A stretch of 64,000 nt of DNA from positions 1,054,501 through 1,118,500 of the forward strand of contig NZ_CP022707.1 in the NCBI RefSeq assembly GCF_025340265.1, in the 5' to 3' direction. Below the pieces are notes generated by a model. That model was not told the origin of the DNA. It was given only the letters and a program-made list of their open reading frames with translations, and did no database searches. This DNA is from Novosphingobium sp. 9 (GTDB lineage Bacteria > Pseudomonadota > Alphaproteobacteria > Sphingomonadales > Sphingomonadaceae). Made by a program: the position numbers and the translations under genes. Below are positions 33,889-42,813 of this stretch, piece after piece (position 1 is the stretch's first letter; each line of letters begins with the position of its first letter).

Positions 33889-35259
33889 TCACTTGCGGTA
33901 GGTGTTGCGGGCGTGGGCGCCGTAGGGTGCCGGGGCCACGGTGGCGCGAACCTCGAACTGCTCGTGCGCTTCGACCTGCGGCTTGGTCGAGTTCGGGCTT
34001 TCGCCCCACAGCAGCGAGACCTGCGTGCCGGTGGCGGCGAATTCCTCGTCCACCACGGCCAGCGAGACGATCTTGCGCTCGTTGGCGAGATAGCCGCAGT
34101 CGAGCGAGATACCGGCAGCGGCGCCCTTCACCAGCACCTGGTCCATCTGGTAGAGGCCATAGCGCGCCTTGGGCATGTTGAAGTGCTTGGCCTTGGGGCC
34201 ATCGCGCCATGCCGAAGAGACCACATCGGCCATGTCGTCGGCATCCCACACCAGCGTCACCTTCTTGCGGCGCGGGCCGGTGGCAAGGCGTTCCTTCAGC
34301 GCATCGGCACCGACGAAATCGTGGTCGAACTTGACGATGCGGTCATAGCCGAGGTCATGCGGCAGGACGTAGTAGTCTTCGATGTTGGCCGGGTTGTAGC
34401 TGCCGGCAAGGCTGCCGGCGCCGCGGGCGGGAAGCCATTCGCGATAGGCCTTGAGTTCGGGCTGGTTGAAGATCGCGGGCAGCGGGCCGGGAACCCAGCC
34501 GGATTCGAGGTTGGCGGTGGAGTAGGCGATCGAGCCGACCAGCGTCAGGCCGAATTCCTCACCGGCGGCGAGGATGGCGCCCCGCACAGCCTCGCCTTCG
34601 CTCCACGGGCCGAACATCTCGAAGCCGACCGCGCCCGCCATGCCGTGGCGCAGCGCCTGCACGCGGTGGCCGGCGATGGTGAAGTCGGTCATGCCGAAGA
34701 ACTTGATCTCGGGCAGGGGCTTGCCCGTCACCTTCTCCATCAGCGCACCGGCCAGGGGCCCCTGCACTTCGTAGCGGTAGACCACCGGCGGGCGGCCGCC
34801 GCGATCCATCGACTGGGGATCGCGCTCGGTGGTGACGTCCCACTTGCCCGACTGCGCATGGTATTCCACCCAGTCCAGCGAGGTCGGACGACCGACGAGG
34901 TTGAACAGGTTCTCCTCAAGGTAGAACAGCACGCAGTCGCCGAGGTAGTTGCCGTCGGGCGCGCAGGCCACGAACTGCTTGGCCATGCCGGGGCGGAAGT
35001 TCTCGAAGCTGTTGACCGCGAGGTGGCGCAGCATCTCGAAGGCGCCGGGGCCCTTCACGTAGTGGTCGACCATGTGGTGCGACTGGTCCATGAAGCCGAC
35101 GCCCGTCAGCCACGAGGCGACTTCGCTCTGCCAGTTGGTGAACTGCCCGGAGACCGTGCCGTGGGAGAACGCGCGGCGCTGGCTGTTGCGCAGCAATTCC
35201 ACCGCGCCACCGGCGCGCAGGAGGGCCATTTCAAGACTTTCGGTCTGCTGGATCGTCAC
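33889..35259 (-). CDS. ligM: LigM/DesA-type tetrahydrofolate-dependent aromatic O-demethylase
   Basis: GcvT-fold enzyme moving the methyl group of a methoxylated aromatic acid (such as vanillate, 3-O-methylgallate or syringate) to THF. 456 residues. Shares many segments with SYK-6 LigM as I recall it: DQSHHMVDHYVKG, ALRHGMAGAVGFEMFGP, LESGWVPGPLPAIF, LKAYREWLPA, NIEDYYV and VKFDHDFVGADAL, RKKVTLVWDADDMADV. The start is a GTG at 35257-35259, fixed by AAGGA 7 bases upstream; the frame runs further up but without support. Transcribed away from a LysR regulator. Whether LigM-like, DesA-like or a third specificity cannot be told from sequence alone. Confidence 0.85.
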   Translation of the reverse strand: MTIQQTESLEMALLRAGGAVELLRNSQRRAFSHGTVSGQFTNWQSEVASWLTGVGFMDQSHHMVDHYVKGPGAFEMLRHLAVNSFENFRPGMAKQFVACAPDGNYLGDCVLFYLEENLFNLVGRPTSLDWVEYHAQSGKWDVTTERDPQSMDRGGRPPVVYRYEVQGPLAGALMEKVTGKPLPEIKFFGMTDFTIAGHRVQALRHGMAGAVGFEMFGPWSEGEAVRGAILAAGEEFGLTLVGSIAYSTANLESGWVPGPLPAIFNQPELKAYREWLPARGAGSLAGSYNPANIEDYYVLPHDLGYDRIVKFDHDFVGADALKERLATGPRRKKVTLVWDADDMADVVSSAWRDGPKAKHFNMPKARYGLYQMDQVLVKGAAAGISLDCGYLANERKIVSLAVVDEEFAATGTQVSLLWGESPNSTKPQVEAHEQFEVRATVAPAPYGAHARNTYRK

Positions 35260-35501
35260 GGAAACTTCCTTTTCCTCTCGGGGTCTTTTGGTGTTCGCCT
35301 GAAGCGCCTTTGTGCTTGCCTGAAGCATCGCTGGGCGCAGCGGCGGGTGTGTCCCCGCAACAGATGACCCTGTGAGGGATTCGGAAAAAGGGGGGCTGCG
35401 CGCACCATTGGATTGCACAAAGTGCGCAAATGGAATGCGGCTTGCGTTGCTGCGCAAACGCCATTTATTTGTTCGAAAATGCCCTTGCGGGTATTTTCGG
35501 C

Positions 35502-35583
35502 GCGGCACCGGCCCTCTCCCCCACCCGGCCTCCCACAGTATATCCTTGATGGGAGGCCGGGTGGGGGAGAGGGCCGGTGCCGC
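35502..35583. repeat. Perfect 34-bp inverted repeat before LysR gene
   Basis: The arms 35502-35535 and 35550-35583 are exact reverse complements around a 14-base loop, giving a very stable GC-rich hairpin 22 bases before the LysR start. The outer bases GCGGCACCGGCCC are shared with the inverted repeat after the gene. The remaining ligM-LysR gap (35260-35501) should hold both promoters; I see no clear -35/-10 pair. Confidence 0.85.
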
Positions 35584-35605
35584 ACAACTCTGGGGAGACG
35601 GACCA

Positions 35606-36496
35606 ATGGACCGCATGAAGGCCATGGAGGCGTTCGTCGGCGCGGTGAAGCAGGGTGGGCTCGGCGCCGCCGCGCAGGAACTGGGCATTTCCCGCACGAT
35701 CGTCACGCGGCATATCCAGGCGCTGGAGGCGGAATTGGGCGTGCGGCTGATGAACCGTACCACGCGCTCGCTCTCCTTGACCGAGGAGGGCCAGCGCTAC
35801 TTCCACTTCGCCGACGAAATCCTGACCCGCGTCGCCGAGATGGACCGCGCGGTCAGTGCCGAGGCGGGCGAGGCGCGCGGCGAGATCGCGGTGCTCGCGC
35901 CCAAGTGGCTGCATGCGCAGGCAACGCGGCTGCTGGTCGAGTTCGCCGCGCTGCACCCGCAGATCCGACCCCGGTTGATCCTGGGCGGCATGGCGCAGAC
36001 CGCCTATGGCTTCGTCGATCAGGGCTGCGAGATCGCGCTGCACACGCGCCAGATCCCCGACAGCCGGATCGTCGCACGCAAGCTGGCGGACATTCCCTAC
36101 CGGCTGGTCGCCTCGCCCGGCTATGTTGCGCAGCACGGTGCGCCCGCCGCGCCGTCAGATTTGTCCGAGCATCGCCTGCTGGTGCAGTTCAACTATCACA
36201 CCTGGCAGTTCTTCCGTGACCGGCGCGAGGAGCGCCTCCAGCCGGTGGGCGCGCTGTCGGCAGACACTTTCTCGGTGCTGCGCGATGCCGCGTTGCAGGA
36301 CATGGGGCTGGCGCTGGTGCCTGAGCCGCTGGTGCGCGGGGATATCGCGGCGGGACAGCTGGTCGAGGTGCTGCCCGACTGGACGCCGCTGCCGCAGACA
36401 CTGTTCGTCGCCATCGCACCGGGCGGTGGCCTGCCGGTACGGGTGCGTCTGCTGATGGATTTCGCGCTCGACTGGTTCGCGCGCAACGGATTGTAG
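35606..36496 (+). CDS. LysR family transcriptional regulator, divergent from ligM
   Basis: A 296-residue LysR regulator of the common type: HTH at residues 3-62 (MKAMEAFVGAVKQGGLGAAAQELGISRTIVTRHIQALE, then LMNRTTRSLSLTEEG) and effector domain from about residue 90. It reads away from ligM across a 346-base gap, so it is the natural candidate regulator of the O-demethylation genes. Start at 35606 follows GGGGAGACGG. It is bracketed by long inverted repeats on both sides. Confidence 0.88.
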   Translation: MDRMKAMEAFVGAVKQGGLGAAAQELGISRTIVTRHIQALEAELGVRLMNRTTRSLSLTEEGQRYFHFADEILTRVAEMDRAVSAEAGEARGEIAVLAPKWLHAQATRLLVEFAALHPQIRPRLILGGMAQTAYGFVDQGCEIALHTRQIPDSRIVARKLADIPYRLVASPGYVAQHGAPAAPSDLSEHRLLVQFNYHTWQFFRDRREERLQPVGALSADTFSVLRDAALQDMGLALVPEPLVRGDIAAGQLVEVLPDWTPLPQTLFVAIAPGGGLPVRVRLLMDFALDWFARNGL

Positions 36497-36541
36497 GGTT
36501 TGGGTCTGTCTGGAAAATGTCGATTACGACATTTTCAGGAA

Positions 36542-36622
36542 GCGGCACCGGCCCACGCCCCCACCCTGCCACCCGCAGGATACTACCGTTGAGTGGTAGG
36601 GTGGGGCGTGGGCCGGTGCCGC
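36542..36622. repeat. 30-bp inverted repeat after LysR gene
   Basis: The arms 36542-36572 and 36593-36622 pair over 30 bp with one mismatch and one C-run length difference. The outer 13 bases (GCGGCACCGGCCC) are the same as in the repeat before the gene. It also serves as the transcript boundary between the LysR gene and the convergent cupin gene. Confidence 0.8.
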
Positions 36623-36629
36623 AAAATTC

Positions 36630-37070
36630 TTACCCTCCCACGTCGATCACGAAGCTGCTGCGGGCAAGCCGGGCGGGTGAGGTCGTCGCGCCGAGCAGCG
36701 TCCAGGCGCCAAGGCTTCGCGCGGACTGCCACAGGAACGCAGGGACTGCGAGTTGCGGGCGCTGGCCTCCGGCGAAGTCGCGCCCCAGCAGGCTTTCCAT
36801 CGGCGTGCGCACACCGTCGCCCACCTCGAAGCGGGCGGGGGCGCCTGCGTAGAAATGCCAGACCTGCGTCGCGTCCAGCTGGCCGAGCGGCAGCGGTTCG
36901 TCGCCGGAAAGCAGGTAATAGATCGAGCTGATGCTGGGGCGGCTGCGGGTTTCGCTGTCGGCATGGTGCGGGGCGAACCAGCCGCAGGTCGGATGACGCT
37001 CCATCGCGAACAGCTCGACGATGCGCTCCAGCGGGAGATCGTCCACGGATGAAATGGCAGTATCGGGCAT
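36630..37070 (-). CDS. Cupin, DUF985 family (second copy)
   Basis: A 146-residue DUF985 protein: VELFAMERHPTCGWFAPHH, SSIYYLLSGDEPLPLGQLDATQVWHFYAGAPA and LLGATTSPARLARSSFVIDV align with the gene at 4866-5333 by motif order, but it lacks the HWHR pair (here PLGQLDATQVW), so metal binding may be lost. Function unknown. Confidence 0.75.
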   Translation of the reverse strand: MPDTAISSVDDLPLERIVELFAMERHPTCGWFAPHHADSETRSRPSISSIYYLLSGDEPLPLGQLDATQVWHFYAGAPARFEVGDGVRTPMESLLGRDFAGGQRPQLAVPAFLWQSARSLGAWTLLGATTSPARLARSSFVIDVGG

Positions 37071-37366
37071 GACGTTTCTTGGGTGTTCCTGGGAGCTGGG
37101 GCGGATATCATCATGGCAAAAGATGCCGCCGGCGTCTCGCCCACGTTGCAGTGCAGCGAGATGGCAATCGCCCGAAACGGGAAATTGATACCCTGCATTG
37201 CGACTTTGATGCCTTTGTTTTGCAGTGCTTGGTGATACCACAGAGATCGAATCAGGCAGTCGCCCACGAAGGTGGCGCCGGTTTTTGGGAAGAAGAAGCA
37301 CCGCCAGCAAGGATTTGCGGTGCCGATTGATGCCGGGGCGAGTGGCATCGACAGGGGAGGATTTTC

Positions 37367-40240
37367 GTGACCAAGCGTATTATCGCCGTGCATGTCAGTG
37401 CGCTCGCGCTGGCATGGGCCGGTGCGTCTCATGCCCAGACCACCACATCGCCTGCACCAGCGCCATCAGAAACACCGCCTGCCACTGACGCGACACCGCC
37501 TGCCATCGCCCCTGAAAAGGCGCAGGAAATCATCGTCACCGGCTCGCGCGTCATCACCAACGGCAACAACAGCCCGACGCCCGTCACGGTCGTCTCCACG
37601 CAGCAGGCGCTGGCGGTGCAGCCCGGCACGCTGGCCGATGCGTTGAACACGATGCCGGTGTTCTCCGGCTCGCGCGGGTCGGGCTCGAACGCCTCCTCGA
37701 CCGGTTCGGTCGGTGCGGGCAACGGTGCCGCGAACCAGTTGAACCTGCGCAACCTCGGCAGCCAGGAAACGCTGGTGCTGATGGACGGCAAGCGCGTGCC
37801 GCCCACGCTCATCAGCGGCATCGTCGATGTCGATTCGATCCCGCAGATGATGGTCAGCCGCGTCGATGTCGTCACCGGCGGCGCTTCTGCCGTCTACGGC
37901 TCGGACGCGGTTGCAGGCGTGGTCAACTATGTGCTCGACAAGAACCTGCAGGGTTTGAAAGTGCAGGCCGAGGGCGGGATTTCGCAAAAGGGCGATGCCG
38001 GACACTATCAGGCAGGCCTGGCCTGGGGCACCGATCTGTTCGGTGGCAGAGGCCATTTCGAGGCGAGCTACCAGTACCTCAAGCAGAACGGCATCACCCG
38101 CCGCACCGACCGTTCGTGGCTCGATCAGGCGGGCGTGACCGGGGCAGGCACCACGGGCAACCCTTACGTCAACCAGACGGGCCTGCGCCTCTCGAAGATC
38201 ACCTCGGGCGGCTATATCTCGTCGGGGCCGCTGGCCGGGCAGACCTTCAACGCCGATGGTTCGCTGCGGCCTTATCAGGCAGGGACGGCCACCGGCACCT
38301 CGGCGCTCGAAGTCGGCGGCGACGGCGCCTATTACGACGCCTCGCTGATTGCGCCGCTGGAGTTCAACCAGTTCTTCGGTCGCTTCGACTACGATCTGAC
38401 CGATGACATCCACTTCTACGCGCAGGCGGGCGGCAACTTCAAATCGAACCAGTCCTATGCCGACAACGTGCTGCTCCAGAACGCGACGATCAGCGCCAGC
38501 AATCCGTTCTTGTCGGACGCCATCCGCAGCCAGCTGGCCGGGCAGAGCACGTTCAAGCTGAGCGAGTTGATGACCGCCGGGCCGCGCCTTGGCGTCGATG
38601 CGAAGACCACGCAGATCAACCTTGCGGCGGGGCTGAACGGCAAGCTGGGCAAGTTCGACTGGAACGTCGATTACATTCACGGCTCCTCGGTGCTCAAGAC
38701 CACATCGACCAACAACCTGAACTACCAGCATCTTTACGCTGCGCTCGATGCAGTGGAGGATGGCAACGGCAACATCGTGTGCGCTTCGGCCGCGCAGAAC
38801 CCGGATTGCGTGCCGCTTGATGTGTTCGGCGCGGGCAATGCCAGCCAGGCCGCGCTCGACTATATCCAGCAGGACACGCACTATCGCGCCGCAACCGTGC
38901 TTGACGATGTGACGGCGGCGATCAGCGGATCGCCCTTCGATACCTGGGCGGGGCCGGTAAACGTGGCGATCTCGGGCGAATGGCGGCGTCTGGCGTTCCA
39001 TTCGAGCAGCGATGCGACGCCCAGCGACTATGCCGACTGCACCGGTATCCGCTACAACTGCACGCAAGGCTCGACGCTCTTGTGGCAGAACACGTTCGCC
39101 CCCACCGACACCATCAGCAACACCGTGTGGGAAGGGGCGGTCGAGGCGAACGTGCCGCTGGTCAATGACCTGCCGTTCATCAAGTCCTTCGCGCTCAGCG
39201 GCGCGGCACGCTACACCAGCTACCAGACCAGCGGCCAGTACTGGACGTGGAAGCTGGGGATCGACTGGCACATCACCGATACGCTGCGGGTGCGCGGCAC
39301 ACGTTCGCGCGATATCCGGGCACCTACGCTGAACGACCTGTTCGCGCCGACCTATATCAGCATCGTGCGGCCTACCGACACGCTGACAGGTACGTCGCCG
39401 ACGGTCCCGGCCTATAACCTTTCCAACCCCAACCTGAAGGCGGAGATCGGCAACACCTTCACGATCGGTGCGGTGTGGAAGCCTTCGCCGGTGTTCGATA
39501 TCGCGGTCGATTACTACCATATCAAGGTGACGAACGCGATCACGCAGCTGCAGGGCCAGACCACGCAGATCCAGCAGTTGTGCTATGCCAGCGGCGGCAC
39601 ATCGCCCTATTGCGCCTTGCAGGTCCGTCCCGGCGGGTTCGACCCGAACAACCCGGACGATACCAACCCGGCCAATCAGGTCACGGCCTGGATCAGCCAG
39701 AGCATCAACCTCTCCTCGATCGAGACGATGGGCGTCGATGTCGAGGCGAACCTGCACACCTCGCTGTTCGGCCGCCGTCTGGGCGTGCGGTTCCTGGGCG
39801 CGTACCAGCCGCATATCTACTATCGCCAGCCGGGCGTGCCGACGATCGATCAGGCCGGAGCCGCCTTCGGTCAGCTGGGCGCAGCAGCCGCGCCGACCGT
39901 GCGCCTGACCGGCCTTGTCCACTACGAGCCGAGCGATCAGCTTTCGGTCGACCTGATGGAGCGTTGGCGCAATCCGATGAAGCTGAGCGGTGTGCCCGGC
40001 GAGGTCTGGGAAAACAATCACCTCGATTCGTTCGCCACCACCAACGTGACACTGACGTTCAAGCCGACCGGGGTTCCCACCGGGGAGTTCTACGTCAACG
40101 TCCAGAACCTGTTCAACGCCATCCCGCCGACGGGCGGCTATACCGGCAACGGCACGCGTGCCGGATACCGCGATGGCTATGCGATCGGCGACGATGTGAT
40201 CGGTCGCCAGTTCACGGCAGGCTTCCGGATGAAGTTCTGA
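37367..40240 (+). CDS. TonB-dependent outer-membrane receptor
   Basis: A 957-residue receptor. Signal peptide ends at about residue 23 (AGASHAQ); a Pro/Thr-rich linker leads to the TonB-box-like EIIVTGSRVI and the plug (QQALAVQPGTLADALNTMPVFSGSRG, RNLGSQETLVLMDGKRVPP, IPQMMVSRVDVVTGGASAVYGSDAVAGVVNY), then the barrel, ending AGFRMKF with the terminal Phe. The GTG start has GGGGAGGA upstream. The substrate is unknown; its place beside aromatic catabolic genes suggests uptake of a lignin-derived aromatic or an iron complex. Confidence 0.93.
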   Translation: MTKRIIAVHVSALALAWAGASHAQTTTSPAPAPSETPPATDATPPAIAPEKAQEIIVTGSRVITNGNNSPTPVTVVSTQQALAVQPGTLADALNTMPVFSGSRGSGSNASSTGSVGAGNGAANQLNLRNLGSQETLVLMDGKRVPPTLISGIVDVDSIPQMMVSRVDVVTGGASAVYGSDAVAGVVNYVLDKNLQGLKVQAEGGISQKGDAGHYQAGLAWGTDLFGGRGHFEASYQYLKQNGITRRTDRSWLDQAGVTGAGTTGNPYVNQTGLRLSKITSGGYISSGPLAGQTFNADGSLRPYQAGTATGTSALEVGGDGAYYDASLIAPLEFNQFFGRFDYDLTDDIHFYAQAGGNFKSNQSYADNVLLQNATISASNPFLSDAIRSQLAGQSTFKLSELMTAGPRLGVDAKTTQINLAAGLNGKLGKFDWNVDYIHGSSVLKTTSTNNLNYQHLYAALDAVEDGNGNIVCASAAQNPDCVPLDVFGAGNASQAALDYIQQDTHYRAATVLDDVTAAISGSPFDTWAGPVNVAISGEWRRLAFHSSSDATPSDYADCTGIRYNCTQGSTLLWQNTFAPTDTISNTVWEGAVEANVPLVNDLPFIKSFALSGAARYTSYQTSGQYWTWKLGIDWHITDTLRVRGTRSRDIRAPTLNDLFAPTYISIVRPTDTLTGTSPTVPAYNLSNPNLKAEIGNTFTIGAVWKPSPVFDIAVDYYHIKVTNAITQLQGQTTQIQQLCYASGGTSPYCALQVRPGGFDPNNPDDTNPANQVTAWISQSINLSSIETMGVDVEANLHTSLFGRRLGVRFLGAYQPHIYYRQPGVPTIDQAGAAFGQLGAAAAPTVRLTGLVHYEPSDQLSVDLMERWRNPMKLSGVPGEVWENNHLDSFATTNVTLTFKPTGVPTGEFYVNVQNLFNAIPPTGGYTGNGTRAGYRDGYAIGDDVIGRQFTAGFRMKF

Positions 40241-40452
40241 TTTCGCCCCCACCCTGGCGGAACACTGCGAAGAGGGCGGCGCGCGGCGTCGTCCTCTTCG
40301 GCTTTTCGGCGTCTGAAGATGCTCAGGCGCGCAAGGGCGTGAGGGAAGGGCAGGAATTGGAAGGCGGGCAGCGCAGTTTGGAAGTCCGCGCGCGAACGCA
40401 TCCCCTACAGTCGATCCGCTTCGTATAAAAACATGGCAAGGAGTACCCCCCG

Positions 40453-41064
40453 ATGCTTTCCTCCTCTCCTCTCCGGCTGGCGTTGATCGCGGCGGCAGGT
40501 GGTCTTGTAGCGCTCGGCTGTGGCGCGGCGCAGGCGGTCGATGGACCGGACCCGCTGGCTGCCGCGCTGCCGGTGCCGGCCTATGTGCCCTCGCTGGCGC
40601 AGCGCATCGCCGCGATGCCCAAGAACCTGCCGCGCGCCGAGGCTCCGCCGCTCGACGCCGCGATTGCCGCAGCCCGCGCCGCAGTGAGTGCCTGCGCGGC
40701 GAAAGGCGCGCCGGTCAGCGTGCTGGTCGCGGATGTGAACGCGCAGCCGGTCGTGCTGCTTTCGGGCGATGGCGCGGGCGTGCGCTCGATGCTGATCGCG
40801 CAGACCAAGGCGAATATCGTGGCGAAGTACGGCAAGCCCTCGCTCGATGTCGCCAATCTGGCCGAAACCAACCATGACACGGCGGTCAGCGCGGTGGTCG
40901 ATCCCGATATCGGCGTGCTGCGCGGCGGCGGTTTCCCGCTGATGCACGGCAAGCACATGTTCGGCATCGTCGCGGCCTCGGGCGGATCGCTGGGCGGCGA
41001 CAAGACGCTCGACGAGCAGTGCGCGCAAGTCGCCGTCGCCATGCTGGAAGGCCGCAAGGGTTAA
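40453..41064 (+). CDS. Exported GlcG/HbpS family heme-binding-like protein
   Basis: A 203-residue protein with a signal peptide ending near residue 28 (CGAAQAVD) and a GlcG/HbpS (DUF336) domain: LDAAIAAARAAVSACAAKGAPVSVLVADVNAQPVVLLSGDGA, later LRGGGFPLMHGKHMFGIVAASGGSLGGDKTLDEQCAQ. Known relatives bind heme or a cofactor, but many are uncharacterised. It may be a periplasmic partner of the TonB receptor just upstream (212 bases). Confidence 0.8.
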   Translation: MLSSSPLRLALIAAAGGLVALGCGAAQAVDGPDPLAAALPVPAYVPSLAQRIAAMPKNLPRAEAPPLDAAIAAARAAVSACAAKGAPVSVLVADVNAQPVVLLSGDGAGVRSMLIAQTKANIVAKYGKPSLDVANLAETNHDTAVSAVVDPDIGVLRGGGFPLMHGKHMFGIVAASGGSLGGDKTLDEQCAQVAVAMLEGRKG

Positions 41065-41070
41065 GGGAGA

Positions 41071-41100
41071 AAGAGAGCCTGCGGGCGGGCAGGCTCTCTT
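41071..41100. terminator. Bidirectional hairpin between convergent genes
   Basis: AAGAGAGCCTGC (41071-41082) pairs perfectly with GCAGGCTCTCTT (41089-41100), lying between the stops of the HbpS-like gene and the LysR gene at 41110. Confidence 0.75.
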
Positions 41101-41109
41101 GCGGGCTTT

Positions 41110-42369
41110 CTACACCGCCTGCGGCAGGCGCACCGGTTCGGCGCTGACATGGCGGCGGATGGTGTCGAGGAACTCGCTCTGCAGTCGGGTCGGCATCCAG
41201 TCGGCGCGGCGGGTGATGCCGATCGACGGGGCAGGTTCGATCCGCGAGAAATGGAGTGCGCGCATCGTGTCTCGCTCGGCGGCGACCTCGTAGGAGGTCA
41301 TCAGCGTCAGCCGGTCGCTGTCGCGCAGCAGGTGGCGGATGATCGGCACGCCGCAAGTGGCGAGCTGGGTGCGCGGGCCGGGCGTTCCGGCGAAGATCCG
41401 CTCGAAACAGGCGCGGCGGCTGGAGCCTTCGGTGCCGATGATCCAGTCATGCGCCATCAGTTCGGACACCGTGACCTTGCCCGCGAAGGTCAGCGGATGG
41501 CTGCGGCGCCCGACGATGACGTAGGGCGTCTGGGCCAGCGGTTCGCAGATGAAGTCTGGATCGGTCTGTTCGGGCAGCAGGCCGACCGCGAAATCGACCG
41601 CGCCGGTGCGCAGCGCCCGCGTCATTTCGGTCGCGTTTTCGCTGATGACCCGAACGTCCGCCTGCGGATGGGTGGCGAGAAAATCGCCGAGCACCGAGGC
41701 CAGCAGCACGCTGCCGCCGAACGGCATGGCGCCGATCACCACGGGCGTTTCGCTGCCTTCGCGCGCGGCGTCCAGTTCCATCACGCCCAGTTCGATCTCG
41801 TGCATGGCGAGCCGCGCCAGCTGGCCGAAGCGGATGCCTGCCGGGCCGACGATCATGCCCGAGGCGGTGCGATAGAACAGCGAGACCTGCAGGTTGCCCT
41901 GAAGATCGCGGGCCGAACGCTGGAGCGAGGCCGGGGAAATCGCGATGACCTCGCCCGCCTGCTCGAACGAGCCGTGCTCGACCACCGCGACCAGCATGCG
42001 CAGCTGCGAGCGCGTCAGGCGGTTCATGATCGCGCGGGCATTGTCCGCGTTGGTGGCGGCGCCGATCTCGACGATGGCGCGCTGGGCCTGGTTGAAGAAG
42101 CGCTTCACGCGGGCGTGGAAGATCTCGCCCCATTCGTTGAGGTAGCTGCCGCTCGCGCGCCGGTCGACCAGCGGCACGTCGAGCTGGGCTTCCATCTTGG
42201 CGAGGGCTTGCGTGACGGCAGGTTGCGACAGGTTGCAGGCCTCTGCGGCCTGCCGCACGCTGCGCAAGTCACCGATCGCCTCGAACAGGCGCAATTGCCG
42301 GAAGCTGAGCGACCCGGCGCGTTCGAGGCTGTTGCCGGAACTGGTGCCAGAGTGGTTGGCTGTGATCAT
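41110..42369 (-). CDS. LysR family regulator with tandem N-terminal HTH domains
   Basis: A 419-residue protein, about 120 longer than a normal LysR. Two successive LysR-type winged helices are visible: residues 22-80 (LSFRQLRLFEAIGDLRSVRQAAEACNLSQPAVTQALAKME) and about 117-180 (LTRSQLRMLVAVVEHGSFEQAGEVIAISPASLQRSARDLQ, LFYRTASGMIVGPAG), followed by one effector-binding domain (from about 210). It is divergent from the eight-gene aromatic operon with 444 bases between, so it is the likely regulator. Two DNA-binding domains per chain could read a longer operator. Confidence 0.88.
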   Translation of the reverse strand: MITANHSGTSSGNSLERAGSLSFRQLRLFEAIGDLRSVRQAAEACNLSQPAVTQALAKMEAQLDVPLVDRRASGSYLNEWGEIFHARVKRFFNQAQRAIVEIGAATNADNARAIMNRLTRSQLRMLVAVVEHGSFEQAGEVIAISPASLQRSARDLQGNLQVSLFYRTASGMIVGPAGIRFGQLARLAMHEIELGVMELDAAREGSETPVVIGAMPFGGSVLLASVLGDFLATHPQADVRVISENATEMTRALRTGAVDFAVGLLPEQTDPDFICEPLAQTPYVIVGRRSHPLTFAGKVTVSELMAHDWIIGTEGSSRRACFERIFAGTPGPRTQLATCGVPIIRHLLRDSDRLTLMTSYEVAAERDTMRALHFSRIEPAPSIGITRRADWMPTRLQSEFLDTIRRHVSAEPVRLPQAV

Positions 42370-42813
42370 TATTTATGTCCTCTCCTGCGGTGCAGTCTTC
42401 GCCTTTTTTATCTCCCGTTCAACCTGAAATGCATCGCATCGTTCCCGCATCTGCGAAGGTAATGCGCGTCGACAGGTCATGAGATCGGCATGAAATATCA
42501 CGCTATTGCGCAGAAAACATGGGATTATGACGGGTATCCGGAGATTGCTCGCAGCTGCGCAGGCTCGTTTTCAAGCACAGGCGCAATGCGGTAAACCTAT
42601 TGCCGCTTGCGCGATTTCAATCGCTGCAAAATCCATATTTCAATCACATGACAGGGCGAGCCGCAGCGCACAGGTTATAAATTGCTTGTCTCCTGCGCGT
42701 GGTTCCGGCCCCGCCGCGTTGACGAAGCGGGCGGGGGTGGCGCTTAGAGAGGCGCACGCTGGCAGCCCGGATCTCGGGCGGGCTGGTGCAAGAAGGTTTC
42801 AAGGAGAGTGAGA
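42370..42813. promoter_or_regulatory. Divergent control region with repeated ATTTCAATC motifs
   Basis: The 444-base gap between the tandem-HTH LysR gene and the operon. GCGATTTCAATCGC (42611-42624) is a palindrome with 6-bp arms, and its core ATTTCAATC recurs 23 bases on at 42637-42645, about two helical turns, as expected for LysR sites. TTATAAAT at 42675 may be a -10 element. AAGGAG at 42801-42806 sets the first gene's start at GTG 42814. No gene is seen in the gap. Confidence 0.5.

Noticed and set aside
37466..40252. 928-codon minus-strand open frame opposite the TonB receptor gene
   Set aside because: The receptor on the plus strand has signal peptide, plug and barrel features; the antisense frame has none.
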